Virus record (IMG/VR): IMGVR_UViG_3300025889_000076
Location: 78,149-142,148 of that record
Direction: 5' to 3' (one strand)
DNA from: a virus
Length of the DNA: 64,000 nucleotides
Shown one piece after another: positions 49,451-58,390 of the stretch. Within the stretch, counting starts at the first letter, position 1. Every line of letters starts with the position of its first letter. A model generated the notes under the pieces. That model ran no database searches and was not told the DNA's origin. It saw nothing but the letters and a program-made list of their open reading frames with translations. The position numbers and the translations under genes are program-made.

Positions 49451-50912
49451 TAATGTAGCATCTGAAAAAGCTGTTATTTCTGGACTAATAAATCATGGTA
49501 TCAACGCATTTGTAGATATCCAGTCGATAGTAAAAGAGGATAGTTTTACTATTGATAATAATAAGGTGATATTTAAATGTGTGACTAAGGCTTTAGAAAC
49601 TTCCTCGTCTATCGACTTAACTTCAATTCTTTCTGCGGCAAAACAACTTGATCTAGATGAATATCTGAATAAACCAGATGTTTTAAAACATCTCCAGCAT
49701 CTGATGAGGTACGAAGTAAAGCTAGAGAATGTAAGAAATCACGGCTTAAAGATTCGTAAACTACAGTTTACTAGAGAACTGCAAAATTCTCTTAGACATA
49801 TTTATTTAGGTTTGAATGATGTTGATGGTGATCAGAGTGTCACAGAAATTCTTTCTATAGCTGAGAGTAGAATAGAAGAAATTGCATCAGAATATATTAG
49901 AGAGGATAGAAGTAATCCGCAGCTTATTGGGCATAATGTAATTGAATATGTCGAAAACTTGATGGATCAAGAAATTCGACCACCCGGAATCTCTACAGGT
50001 TTTCCAGCGTTCGACTTGGCTATTGGAGGCGGTCTTCGCAGGCAATGCGTTGATCTTATCGGAGCAAGGAGCAAGGCGGGAAAGTCAGTACTAGCCGATA
50101 ATGTGGCGGAATTTGTCACAAGTCTAGGAGATAATGGAATTCCCGTTCTTATGCTAGATACGGAAATGAGTGAGACTGATCATCAAAATAGATTGTTAGC
50201 ACTTCTCAGTAGAGTACCAATTAATAATATCTCAAGCAGTTCTTTTAAAACTGATGAAGCATCAGTTGACAATCTAAAGAGAGCCGCTAAAGATTTATCT
50301 GAAAGACCTTACCATTATATTAATGTTTCTGGTCGCCCATTTGATGAAATTCTTTCTGTGGCACGACGTTGGCTTTTAAAAGAAGTAGGCTATGACAAAA
50401 ATGGAAGAATGAATGATTGCCTTATTATTTATGATTATCTAAAGTTAATGTCATCAGACAGTCTAAATGGTAATATGGCAGAATTCCAAGCACTTGGTTT
50501 TCAAATTACTAAACTGCACAACTTTTGTGTTCAATACGATTGCCCCTGCCTGTCATTCGTACAGCTTAACCGTGACGGTATTACTAAAGAGACTGAAGAC
50601 GCTGTATCTGGGTCAGATAGACTTATTTGGCTTGCTACATCCTTTTCTATTTTCAAGACTAAGACAGACGAAGAATTTGCTCAAGATAAAGTTCTTTATG
50701 GAGATAAAGCCGGAAATCGAAAATTAATACCTGTGGTCAGTCGTCATGGACCTGGAATGGAAAGTGGCTATATTTGTATGCAAATGAATGGAGAAATAGC
50801 CGAGATCAAAGAGTTAGGGACATTAAGAGAAATCCAGAAAGAGAAAGAATTAAAGAATGATGGAGTCCCTGACAGAACCCCAGAAGAAAGCGATGAAGAG
50901 GCAGGCGACTGA
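49410..50912 (+). CDS. dnaB: DnaB-type replicative helicase
   Basis: 500 residues from GTG 49410; GTG 49425 is also possible. N-terminal helical domain (about 1-150), then L-I-G-A-R-S-K-A-G-K-S (Walker A, about 217), D-T-E-M-S, C-L-I-I-Y-D-Y-L-K-L-M (Walker B), and F-V-Q-L-N-R. An acidic tail ends it. It unwinds DNA 5' to 3' at the fork as a hexamer. No intein here. Confidence 0.88.
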   Translation: MTSSNVDKNAQILSNVASEKAVISGLINHGINAFVDIQSIVKEDSFTIDNNKVIFKCVTKALETSSSIDLTSILSAAKQLDLDEYLNKPDVLKHLQHLMRYEVKLENVRNHGLKIRKLQFTRELQNSLRHIYLGLNDVDGDQSVTEILSIAESRIEEIASEYIREDRSNPQLIGHNVIEYVENLMDQEIRPPGISTGFPAFDLAIGGGLRRQCVDLIGARSKAGKSVLADNVAEFVTSLGDNGIPVLMLDTEMSETDHQNRLLALLSRVPINNISSSSFKTDEASVDNLKRAAKDLSERPYHYINVSGRPFDEILSVARRWLLKEVGYDKNGRMNDCLIIYDYLKLMSSDSLNGNMAEFQALGFQITKLHNFCVQYDCPCLSFVQLNRDGITKETEDAVSGSDRLIWLATSFSIFKTKTDEEFAQDKVLYGDKAGNRKLIPVVSRHGPGMESGYICMQMNGEIAEIKELGTLREIQKEKELKNDGVPDRTPEESDEEAGD

Positions 50913-51894
50913 TAAGATTCGAGAGATTATGGAATCTCTTGATATTGAGGAATTTTATGAGTCTGAGAACAAAATGATAGGAAGATGCCCCGTTCATGAC
51001 GGGGATAATTCTACAGCGTTTAATATTAATATTGACCCCACCTCTGAATATTATGGAATTTGGTTTTGTAATTCTCATGGATGTCATGAAGATTGTGGAA
51101 ATGATGTCTTTGGTTTAATAAAAGGCATTTTAGAGCAAAAGAGTCAAAAAGAACAGACATTTATTGACGCTGTAAATTACTTGAAGAAGTTTGTATCTGG
51201 AAAAGTAGAAAGGCAGGATAATTTACAGTACAATCTTGAGGACTCTCGTATTGATAAGATTTTTCACAATGGGGCGATTAATAAGGTCATATGCACTAGG
51301 TCAGAGGTTATTAAAAGTTTAGAAATTCCATGCCCTTATTATTTAGCCAGAGGATTCTCTAAAGAGATATTAGAGGAATTTGATGTTGGATATTGTAATG
51401 TACTTGGAAAGCAGATGTATAATCGAACAGTCTTTCCAGTTTATGACAAATCATGCGTCAATGTAATTGGTGCTGTCGGTCGTGCCGTGTCCTCAAATTC
51501 TTCAAAATGGATAAACAGTAAAGGATTTAATACAGGAAATGCCCTCTATAATTACGGAAAAGCTTTTGATAGTCTAAAAAGATCTGGTGCCGCTGTACTT
51601 GTTGAAGGGCAGGGAGACGTACTGAAATTATGGCAATCTGGAATTACTAATTGCGTGGGGCTATTTACATGCAAAATAAGTGATCGTCAGACTATACTGT
51701 TAGAAGAAGCTTCCGTGGGCACACTTTATTTAGCTTTGGATAATGACGAGCCGGGGAGAAAAGGTAGAGAAGAAATTAAGGAGAAGTTTGGAAAAATATT
51801 TGATATAAAAGACATAAAATTCGACCATCATGATACTGGAGACATGACACCACAAGAAATTATTGAAATAATAAAACCTCAGATTATTAGGTAG
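50857..51894 (+). CDS. dnaG: DnaG-type primase
   Basis: 345 residues from ATG 50857 (ATG 50893 possible). C-P-V-H-D-G near 44 and W-F-C-N-S-H-G-C near 69 form a CHC2-type zinc site; L-V-E-G-Q-G-D-V near 249 and L-A-L-D-N-D-E-P-G near 291 are the TOPRIM Glu and DxD. It is short compared with bacterial DnaG (about 600) and lacks a helicase-binding tail. It synthesises RNA primers with the adjacent helicase. Confidence 0.85.
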   Translation: MMESLTEPQKKAMKRQATDKIREIMESLDIEEFYESENKMIGRCPVHDGDNSTAFNINIDPTSEYYGIWFCNSHGCHEDCGNDVFGLIKGILEQKSQKEQTFIDAVNYLKKFVSGKVERQDNLQYNLEDSRIDKIFHNGAINKVICTRSEVIKSLEIPCPYYLARGFSKEILEEFDVGYCNVLGKQMYNRTVFPVYDKSCVNVIGAVGRAVSSNSSKWINSKGFNTGNALYNYGKAFDSLKRSGAAVLVEGQGDVLKLWQSGITNCVGLFTCKISDRQTILLEEASVGTLYLALDNDEPGRKGREEIKEKFGKIFDIKDIKFDHHDTGDMTPQEIIEIIKPQIIR

Positions 51895-51897
51895 TTT

Positions 51898-52098
51898 ATG
51901 AGAAAAATAAACCGAGTAAAAATAAATAGATCTATAGAAAATCTTATGACTGCATGTAACGGAACTATCAATCAAAACAATGAGATAGCTCCGCAGACAT
52001 CTATAGTAATAGAAGTATATAAAGTTTTTAGAGGTCTTAGATATTTAAACAATATAGAAATTTCTTCAGAAAATAAATACGAAAGCGAAAAAGTATAA
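51898..52098 (+). CDS. Small basic hypothetical protein
   Basis: 66 residues, Asn/Ile/Lys-rich. It is followed by about 100 nt (52099-52205) in which another frame is open from 52058 to 52204 without a standard start; only a 15-codon ATG ORF (52157) fits there. Confidence 0.45.
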   Translation: MRKINRVKINRSIENLMTACNGTINQNNEIAPQTSIVIEVYKVFRGLRYLNNIEISSENKYESEKV

Positions 52099-52205
52099 CG
52101 ATATCAAAAGATTTTATAGCTATATTTACGATAACGTTCAAAACGATTTAACCGTTATGAAGAGAAAACAAGAAAAATTTCATACACTTTTTAGAGAAAA
52201 ATAAT

Positions 52206-53057
52206 ATGACAACAATTGTAGCGTTGGCAGGAGCTAAGGTTTCGGGAAAGTCTACTACGGTAAATTATCTACACGGTTACGAAATGAAACGTCATGGGTT
52301 TATTAAACACTTCGATATTTCTCCAGAGGGGAAGTTGATAGTTAATGCTATTTATAGAGACGAAGACAATAGACCTTTCGAATCTGCTGGTATTTTTGAT
52401 TTAGACCAAAAAAATCAAGAGTTTATAGAATATGCATCTAACTCATTTTGGCCGTTTGTTAGGGGCTTTAGTTTTGCAGAACCATTAAAAGAGTTATGTG
52501 TAAATCTATTTGGATTAGAACCAGAAAAAGTATACGGTACTGATGAACAGAAGAACTCACTAACAAAACTTAAATGGGTAGATATGCCAGGTGTTATCAT
52601 TTATGATAGCGACGATATGTGTGACGAAGTATATTCTGTACTAGAGGAAGAAGGAATTGCTGAAAACTTTTATTTCAAATATTTACCAAGTGATGAAGAA
52701 CAGTTCATGACTGGTAGAGAATTCATGCAATATCTTGGTACAGACATATTAAGAAAAATATATAGTAAAATCTGGACGGATTATTGTTTAAATAATATCA
52801 AGAATACTTCTCCAGATCTAGCCTTAATATCTGACTGCCGTTTTGAGAATGAGATTAATGCTATCCAATCAAATGGTGGAAAGGTTATCTATCTAACAAG
52901 AAATGGAAAGCCTGGAAGTCACTCAAGCGAACAGGCTGGTTCTTACATAGAACTTTATGATGCAATAATCGATAATTCCAATATGACAATTACTGAACAG
53001 AATGAAGCTGTTAAAGAGAAATTGTGCGAATGGGGAATTTTACCTAGAAGTCTTTAA
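52206..53057 (+). CDS. Deoxynucleoside monophosphate kinase-like protein
   Basis: 283 residues. L-A-G-A-K-V-S-G-K-S-T-T near 6 (Walker A), F-A-E-P-L-K-E-L near 93, M-T-G-R-E-F-M-Q-Y-L-G-T-D near 171 and L-I-S-D-C-R-F-E-N-E near 209 follow the T4 gene 1-type kinases. Phosphorylates dNMPs to dNDPs for the replisome. Confidence 0.8.
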   Translation: MTTIVALAGAKVSGKSTTVNYLHGYEMKRHGFIKHFDISPEGKLIVNAIYRDEDNRPFESAGIFDLDQKNQEFIEYASNSFWPFVRGFSFAEPLKELCVNLFGLEPEKVYGTDEQKNSLTKLKWVDMPGVIIYDSDDMCDEVYSVLEEEGIAENFYFKYLPSDEEQFMTGREFMQYLGTDILRKIYSKIWTDYCLNNIKNTSPDLALISDCRFENEINAIQSNGGKVIYLTRNGKPGSHSSEQAGSYIELYDAIIDNSNMTITEQNEAVKEKLCEWGILPRSL

Positions 53058-53068
53058 GAAAGCTAAAT

Positions 53069-54121
53069 ATGCTAGTCTGCTATCACCGTAGTTCCTCAAT
53101 CGGAACACTTAGTTTCTGTGAACAAAAATATTTCTTAACTTATAATTTAGGAATGAAGGATAAGCAGAATCTTAAAGCTACTATGGGAACAATAGTACAT
53201 AAGTGTATGGAGACGTTGGGAAATATTGTAATAGCCAAACGAGAAGGAAAAAGGAAGGTTAAAGACGAAATTTTTAATCATACTTTTAAGCAGCTAGAAG
53301 ATCTAGAATTTATCAGTAAAATGTGTTATGATTACTATTCTAAGCATGTTCCTGAACTGTCTGAAAAATTCACACCAAGGGTGTACCAGCAGTGCCACGA
53401 TTGGTTTTTGAAGGCTTTGGCCTACAAGAATGGCGAAATGGACCCGAGAAACCAGGATATCTTTGCGGTAGAGCAGTTTTTCGATATTGAAATCAAGAAA
53501 CCTTGGGCGAAATATCGATATGATGTTGACGGAGAGATTATAGAAGGAAATCTTTCGATTAAGGGAACTGTTGACGTTATAGTAAAACATGACGAAAATT
53601 ACTTTCAAATCCTCGATTTTAAAACTGGAAAACGAATAGATTGGGCTACTGGTGAAATAAAGACGCAAGAAAAGCTGGAAAAAGATGTTCAGCTTCTTTT
53701 ATATTATTATGCTCTTAAGAACACATTTCCTGATTATGAATTTTATGTTTCGATTTATTACATAAATGACTCAAAGATTGACGGAGTTGATGTGCCTGGT
53801 GGATTGTTTGATATCTGTTTTGATGAGTCAGACTATGAAAAAGCCGAAAATATACTTAGACAAAAGTTCGAATACATAAAGTCAGTTAGACAGCCTAGAC
53901 TATTGTCTGATGATAATACTCATTGGAAATGTCAATATCTGTGCAAATTTTCTGAAGAATGGGATGATTCTGGGAAGTCCACTTGCCAATTCATGCGAGA
54001 CGAGGTAAAATCCAAGGGGCTATTAGATGTCGTGGCTGAATATGGAGATATTTCAAAAATATCAAAATATGGCTCAGGCGGGGGGGTATTGTCAGAAGAA
54101 GATAAAAAAGGAGATGTTTAG
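53069..54121 (+). CDS. Cas4/RecB-like PD-(D/E)XK nuclease with probable Fe-S cluster
   Basis: 350 residues. S-F-C-E-Q-K near 18 (first Cys), G-T-I-V-H-K (His), the I-L-D-F-K-T-G-K motif near 186-193 (D...xFK), D-V-Q-L-L-L-Y-Y-Y (Q-x3-Y) and a late C-Q-Y-L-C-K-F with C-Q-F make the RecB/Cas4 layout with four Cys that could hold an iron-sulfur cluster. Probable 5' exonuclease for recombination or replication. Confidence 0.8.
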   Translation: MLVCYHRSSSIGTLSFCEQKYFLTYNLGMKDKQNLKATMGTIVHKCMETLGNIVIAKREGKRKVKDEIFNHTFKQLEDLEFISKMCYDYYSKHVPELSEKFTPRVYQQCHDWFLKALAYKNGEMDPRNQDIFAVEQFFDIEIKKPWAKYRYDVDGEIIEGNLSIKGTVDVIVKHDENYFQILDFKTGKRIDWATGEIKTQEKLEKDVQLLLYYYALKNTFPDYEFYVSIYYINDSKIDGVDVPGGLFDICFDESDYEKAENILRQKFEYIKSVRQPRLLSDDNTHWKCQYLCKFSEEWDDSGKSTCQFMRDEVKSKGLLDVVAEYGDISKISKYGSGGGVLSEEDKKGDV

Positions 54122-54282
54122 TGGATGTAGATAGAATAATATTAAACATTGAAATTAATTTATATAAGTCTTTAGTAAAACAATATGGTTTTGCTTTAGC
54201 TGTTTATTCTGACAATGCTTTTGACTGGGGGATAATAAATGAGACAATTGAAAGATCAGAATACAAAATGGTTTCCAACTAG
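54121..54282 (+). CDS. Small hypothetical protein before dnaE
   Basis: 53 residues from GTG 54121; GGAG 7 nt upstream supports it. It overlaps dnaE by 44 nt. Function unknown. Confidence 0.45.
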   Translation: MDVDRIILNIEINLYKSLVKQYGFALAVYSDNAFDWGIINETIERSEYKMVSN

Positions 54283-55684
54283 AGTAACTTCACATTACTC
54301 ACTATTACAGTCAACATTAACACCTAAAGTTTTAGTATCTACTGCTAAATCTTTTGGGTATAATTCTGTAGCACTTACAGATTACGCATCTGTTTCAGGT
54401 GCTGTTCAATTTATAAAGGCTTGTAAAAAGGAAGAGATCAAAGGGATTATCGGATGCGAGATCCCCGTAGAAAATTATGGAGGAACTATAATTGTTCTTT
54501 GCAAGAATAAAGAAGCATGGGTTAAGCTATTAAAAATTGTTTCTATATGCAATAAGCATGAGGGATTGATATTCCCGTCAGAATCTCTGTCTATTATAGA
54601 AGGGGATTTTTTTGTTATTGACGGATATATTGGAAGCCGATTATTTTATCATATTGTTGAAGACCCAGCATGTATTCATAAGGCTGAGACTGAAGAAGAA
54701 GCAGTCTCTTGTCTAGATAATACAAACCAGGATTTAGTTATTCAGAAGATTAATGACTACATTAATTTATTTGGGGAAAACTATTTCTTAGAGCTTAATA
54801 GAATCAATGGAAAAGAGTTCCCATCTTCTAACGCAGTGTCTGATTATCTATCTCAGATTGCTACAGACATGAATTTTTCTAACTTGGTTGCTGGTTGCCC
54901 AATTAATTACGCCAAGCCTGAAGACGCGGTAGACCATCGTCTTTTACTATCATCTAAGATGAAGGTGACCAGTAGTAATGCGGAGAAGGGGCTACTTAAA
55001 GAAGATTTTTACAAATTTACAAAATTCTTCAAGAGTAACCTTTATTGTTTTCCAGACCAAGAGAATATAAAAAAACTCTATGAACCTAATCTGATTGAAA
55101 ATGTGGGCAAGATTGATGAACAATGTGAGTCCTATGATATTCTTTCTGCCCCACTATTACCAGTGTTTGATTGTCCCGGTGGTTTAAGCCAGATCGAATA
55201 CCTTAAACAGCTATGCCGTGAGGGTTGGAAAAACAAATTAATACCACAAGGTGTTGTAAAAACAGAAGAGAAGAGTATTGAGTATAGAGATAGAGTATTA
55301 AGCGAACTTAAAATCATTGAAGAAGCTAATCTTGCTGGCTACTTTCTTATCGTAGCAGACTATGTAAATAAATTCAGGGATAATGGACGATTAATCGGTC
55401 CTGGGAGAGGGTGTTTCTTACCAGATACAAGAATCAAGATGGATGATGGAATCTATACCCCCATTGCTTCAATTGAAATTGGAGACAAGGTTATAGATGC
55501 TTATGGAAAGCCTCAAGAGGTATATGACAAACTAGAATATGATGTAGATGAAGACATTATTGAGTTAGAATTTGAAAATGGAAAAATTGTCAGATGTACT
55601 CAAGATCATAAATTTTTAACGAATAACAGAGGTTGGGTAGAAGCTAAAGATCTAAATAATGAAGACGATGTGGTCGAGGTATAA
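54239..55684 (+). CDS. dnaE: DNA polymerase III alpha, segment 1, plus N-half of a split intein
   Basis: 481 residues. Residues 1-391 cover the PHP domain (S-H-Y-S-L-L-Q-S-T) and the start of the polymerase core, ending L-I-G-P-G-R-G. Cys392 opens a 90-residue intein N-half (C-F-L-P-D-T-R-I-K, with G-D-K-V and T-Q-D-H-K-F blocks) that stops at V-V-E-V. The S of GPGRG|S comes from the IntC partner at 56747. The alpha chain extends DNA at the fork; it becomes continuous only after trans-splicing. Confidence 0.9.
   Translation: MRQLKDQNTKWFPTRVTSHYSLLQSTLTPKVLVSTAKSFGYNSVALTDYASVSGAVQFIKACKKEEIKGIIGCEIPVENYGGTIIVLCKNKEAWVKLLKIVSICNKHEGLIFPSESLSIIEGDFFVIDGYIGSRLFYHIVEDPACIHKAETEEEAVSCLDNTNQDLVIQKINDYINLFGENYFLELNRINGKEFPSSNAVSDYLSQIATDMNFSNLVAGCPINYAKPEDAVDHRLLLSSKMKVTSSNAEKGLLKEDFYKFTKFFKSNLYCFPDQENIKKLYEPNLIENVGKIDEQCESYDILSAPLLPVFDCPGGLSQIEYLKQLCREGWKNKLIPQGVVKTEEKSIEYRDRVLSELKIIEEANLAGYFLIVADYVNKFRDNGRLIGPGRGCFLPDTRIKMDDGIYTPIASIEIGDKVIDAYGKPQEVYDKLEYDVDEDIIELEFENGKIVRCTQDHKFLTNNRGWVEAKDLNNEDDVVEV
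55412..55681 (+). other. Split intein N-half (DnaE site GPGRG|S)
   Basis: Blocks A and B are present: Cys1, I-E-I-G-D-K-V and C-T-Q-D-H-K-F, with 90 residues in all, close to the N-halves of fast natural split inteins (about 88-100). It ends at a real TAA. Its C-half lies 1.06 kb downstream, beyond two other genes. Confidence 0.88.
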
Positions 55685-55723
55685 AAAGAACCTCGATTGG
55701 GACTTTTGGGTGTATAGGATGAT

Positions 55724-55939
55724 ATGATGAGAACTAAGAGACTATATCAAATAATTTACAGGCATGAACAGTATATTCAACCTATGTCTAAATTAATTAG
55801 TAGTTGTTTTATTACACTCTACAGAGAAGATGTAGTTAGTCTAAATTTGCCTAGATTAATTAGGACTCATTCATGGCTCAGTCTTGTCTCTTGTGAAGAC
55901 GAGTATTTTTTCATAGAAGAAGTCAAATATGAAGAGTGA
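55724..55939 (+). CDS. Small protein between the split intein halves
   Basis: 71 residues from ATG 55724 or 55727 (AGGATGAT upstream). Basic N-terminal half and hydrophobic, acidic C-terminus. No known domain; it may be a passenger of the invading element. Confidence 0.45.
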   Translation: MMRTKRLYQIIYRHEQYIQPMSKLISSCFITLYREDVVSLNLPRLIRTHSWLSLVSCEDEYFFIEEVKYEE

Positions 55940-55941
55940 TT

Positions 55942-56763
55942 ATGAAAACCATTACATTGAAAGAGTTAAAAGACTTAAATTATAGTCCAAAAGGTGTCTC
56001 TAATTACAAATTAATAGAAGGAGAATGTTCCAAGTGTAATCAAAATTTTGAGTATTCAAATGTAAAAAAATTTTTACGAAATAGAAAATCAAATCAAAAC
56101 AAAGACGAATGGGATACTTGTGCTAAGTGCTATCTGAAACTTAAGACTATTGAAGATTCAAAATGGATGGAAGCTAACAGACAGGCTCAATTAATAGCTC
56201 AAAATAGACCAGAACAAAAGAAAAGAAACGCAGAAGGCGTTTCTAAAAGTTGGGACCAAGAGAGAAAATCAAAAGCTTCAGATTTTTTAAAAAAAAGATG
56301 GGAAAACGAAGAGGGGTTTGCTGAGAAGGCTCTTAAAAATTTCGAATGGACTCAAACAAATGATGAGAGGCATAATGAGATTCTAAAAAGGTCTCTAGGA
56401 GCTGGTGGGCTTAAAGGAGAGTATCAGGGGATCAGATACGATAGTGCTGTTGAATTATCTTTTTTATTGTGGTGTGAGAATAAAAATATTCCCATAAAAA
56501 GATATGATTTAGCTCCTATCTCTTATTTGGCAGAAGATGGTAAAACAAGATTGTATTTTCCAGATTTCATTATTTACCACAATCAGATTATAGAGATCAA
56601 AGGTTTAGGGGTGTATTATCAAAAAAATTATCAGAGAAATTTGTTAAAAATAGACGCTGCACAAAAATTCTGTCAAAATTATAAAGTAATATTTAGTGAC
56701 GATGAGTGCTTGAAGAAATTCTATAAAAAAGCTAGAAAGTTACATCATGAAACTAAAAAATAA
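55942..56763 (+). CDS. Homing-endonuclease-like protein (Zn finger, NUMOD-like, PD-(D/E)XK) between split intein halves
   Basis: 273 residues from ATG 55942. C-S-K-C and C-A-K-C (about 27-60) form a zinc site. Residues about 90-150 hold S-K-S-W and K-K-R-W-E-N-E type repeats like NUMOD3 DNA-binding modules. The nuclease part has G-I-R-Y-D-S-A-V-E-L-S, then F-P-D-F-I-I-Y-H-N-Q-I-I-E-I-K-G, a textbook PD...ExK. Placement between intein halves follows the fractured-gene layout, where a free endonuclease spreads the split intein. Confidence 0.75.
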   Translation: MKTITLKELKDLNYSPKGVSNYKLIEGECSKCNQNFEYSNVKKFLRNRKSNQNKDEWDTCAKCYLKLKTIEDSKWMEANRQAQLIAQNRPEQKKRNAEGVSKSWDQERKSKASDFLKKRWENEEGFAEKALKNFEWTQTNDERHNEILKRSLGAGGLKGEYQGIRYDSAVELSFLLWCENKNIPIKRYDLAPISYLAEDGKTRLYFPDFIIYHNQIIEIKGLGVYYQKNYQRNLLKIDAAQKFCQNYKVIFSDDECLKKFYKKARKLHHETKK

Positions 56764-57535
56764 GAAACTGACTAAACATACTGGTAAAGTATATGATCTT
56801 TCTGTGACAAATTCTCACACGTATAATGTTGAAAGCTTAGGTGTTCATAATTCAGCCGCAGGCAGTTTAGTCTCTTATTTAGTTGGTATTACTCTGATTG
56901 ACCCTATTCCTTACGGCCTTCTATTTTCAAGATTTTATAACTCAGCACGTATTGGCTCATTACCCGATATTGATGTTGACTTCCCACCAGATTTGCGTGA
57001 AGAGGTCATTAATTATCTTAGAGAAAAATATGGTCACGATAAAGTTTGTCAGATGGTGACTTTTGGACGGTTGCAAGGTCGTGGAGCACTAAAAGAAGTA
57101 TTAAGGATTAATGAGTCATGTTCGTTCGAAGAGATGAACATGATTACGAACAAGATACCACTAGAGTCACTTCTTTCTGATAAGCTGGAAGAAATGGAAA
57201 AACCTTCAGTAATTAAATGGTGCTTAGAAAATGACCCAGACGCTCTAAGAGAGTATTGCGTAGAAGTTGATGGTGAGCTTTCTGGTGATTATGCAAAACA
57301 ATTTGAACAAGCATTAAGAATTGAGGGGATATTTAAATCTCAAGGCAAACATGCTGCTGGAGTGGTTGTTTCATCTGTTCCATTAGAACAGTTCTGCCCA
57401 ATGGTTAAACCAACCAAGGGGGAAGATTCTGTAGCTGGATTTGAAATGAGCGATTTAGAAGCGGCTGGCGGTGTTAAGCTCGACATATTGGGTGTAAATT
57501 TATTACGTAAAATAGAAATGACATGTCATGTGTGA
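56747..57535 (+). CDS. dnaE: Split intein C-half plus DNA polymerase III alpha, segment 2
   Basis: 262 residues. Residues 1-35 are the intein C-half (V-Y-D-L-S-V-T-N-S-H-T-Y-N and G-V-H-N, blocks F and G). Ser36 starts the extein S-A-A-G-S-L-V-S-Y. L-P-D-I-D-V-D-F-P-P holds the first two catalytic Asp, and V-K-L-D-I-L-G the third. The frame then ends early (K-I-E-M-T-C-H-V) in the palm, with the next gene starting inside its stop (ATGTGTGA). The continuation is at 59115. Confidence 0.9.
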   Translation: MKLKNKKLTKHTGKVYDLSVTNSHTYNVESLGVHNSAAGSLVSYLVGITLIDPIPYGLLFSRFYNSARIGSLPDIDVDFPPDLREEVINYLREKYGHDKVCQMVTFGRLQGRGALKEVLRINESCSFEEMNMITNKIPLESLLSDKLEEMEKPSVIKWCLENDPDALREYCVEVDGELSGDYAKQFEQALRIEGIFKSQGKHAAGVVVSSVPLEQFCPMVKPTKGEDSVAGFEMSDLEAAGGVKLDILGVNLLRKIEMTCHV

Positions 57536-57701
57536 TGTAGAAAAAGTAATGGATGATATTTTTTTTGATATATGGTACGATTCGGCTGATCAATTAGATA
57601 ATGAAGAATTAAGGAAAATAGAAAATATTATTTACGATAATATTAACAGCCTAAATATAATTATGCAAAACTTTTATTTTAGAGAATTTTATGATATATA
57701 A
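57528..57701 (+). CDS. Small acidic protein in the dnaE gap
   Basis: 57 residues from ATG 57528 (8-nt overlap with dnaE segment 2). Asp/Ile/Asn-rich, helical. It overlaps the exonuclease start by 11 nt, so it is coupled on both sides. Confidence 0.5.
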   Translation: MCDVEKVMDDIFFDIWYDSADQLDNEELRKIENIIYDNINSLNIIMQNFYFREFYDI

Positions 57702-58371
57702 TACATATTGTGTGTACGATTTAGAGACTACATCACCCTCACCAAAAACTACACAAATAGTGCAAATTGCTGCCAAGATGGTCAATAGCAGAACTTTAAG
57801 TATAATTCCGGGGTCAGAATTTCAGTCATTAGTTCAACCTAGTTTTGATCCAGAATTTTGTAAGCTTCATAGATTAGATTTACTTCAGCCGGGGGCTATA
57901 GCAGTACATGGTAAAACTGAAGCAATGCTTAGAACGGCACCCACACTAAAAGCCGTTTGGTCAAATTTCTGTGAGTATGTGAAGTCTTACAATTACAAAG
58001 GGACTAATTGGACAGCACCAATTCGAGTTGGATATAATAATAAAGGGTTCGATGATATCATTGTTGAAAGGGTTATGTGTGACTCACCTTGGGAATATGG
58101 ACCATCTTCTAAAGATAAAAGCAGACAGGATTTATTTAACAAATACTCATCAATTGACGTATATGATATTATGTTACTGATGTTTGAAAATGATAAATCT
58201 GTTAATAAGTTAGGGGCCGATGCTTTAGTACGTGGACATATGGGTTATTCGAAAAAGAATGCTCACGATGCTATGGCTGACGTAGATATGACGGCGGAAT
58301 TATTCTGTACGGTACAGCGTTCTATTCGGGCATTTGCAAAGACTAAGAATTTTAAAGGAATGTTTAACTAG
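57691..58371 (+). CDS. DEDDh 3'-5' exonuclease (ExoI/DnaQ type)
   Basis: 226 residues. Y-D-L-E-T-T near 9 (Exo I motif: Asp, Glu), G-Y-N-N-K-G-F-D-D near 112 (Exo II) and K-N-A-H-D-A-M-A-D-V-D near 190-199 (Exo III, His and Asp) are complete. The N-F-x-D middle motif resembles SbcB. Lying inside the dnaE split, it could be the proofreading partner of the phage polymerase, by inference. Confidence 0.82.
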   Translation: MIYNTYCVYDLETTSPSPKTTQIVQIAAKMVNSRTLSIIPGSEFQSLVQPSFDPEFCKLHRLDLLQPGAIAVHGKTEAMLRTAPTLKAVWSNFCEYVKSYNYKGTNWTAPIRVGYNNKGFDDIIVERVMCDSPWEYGPSSKDKSRQDLFNKYSSIDVYDIMLLMFENDKSVNKLGADALVRGHMGYSKKNAHDAMADVDMTAELFCTVQRSIRAFAKTKNFKGMFN

Positions 58372-58390
58372 TTATAAAAAGAAAGTAATA

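Noticed and set aside
52058-52204. Short gene between 51898 and 52206
   Set aside because: The open frame has no ATG, GTG or TTG near its beginning; only 15 codons remain from an internal ATG.
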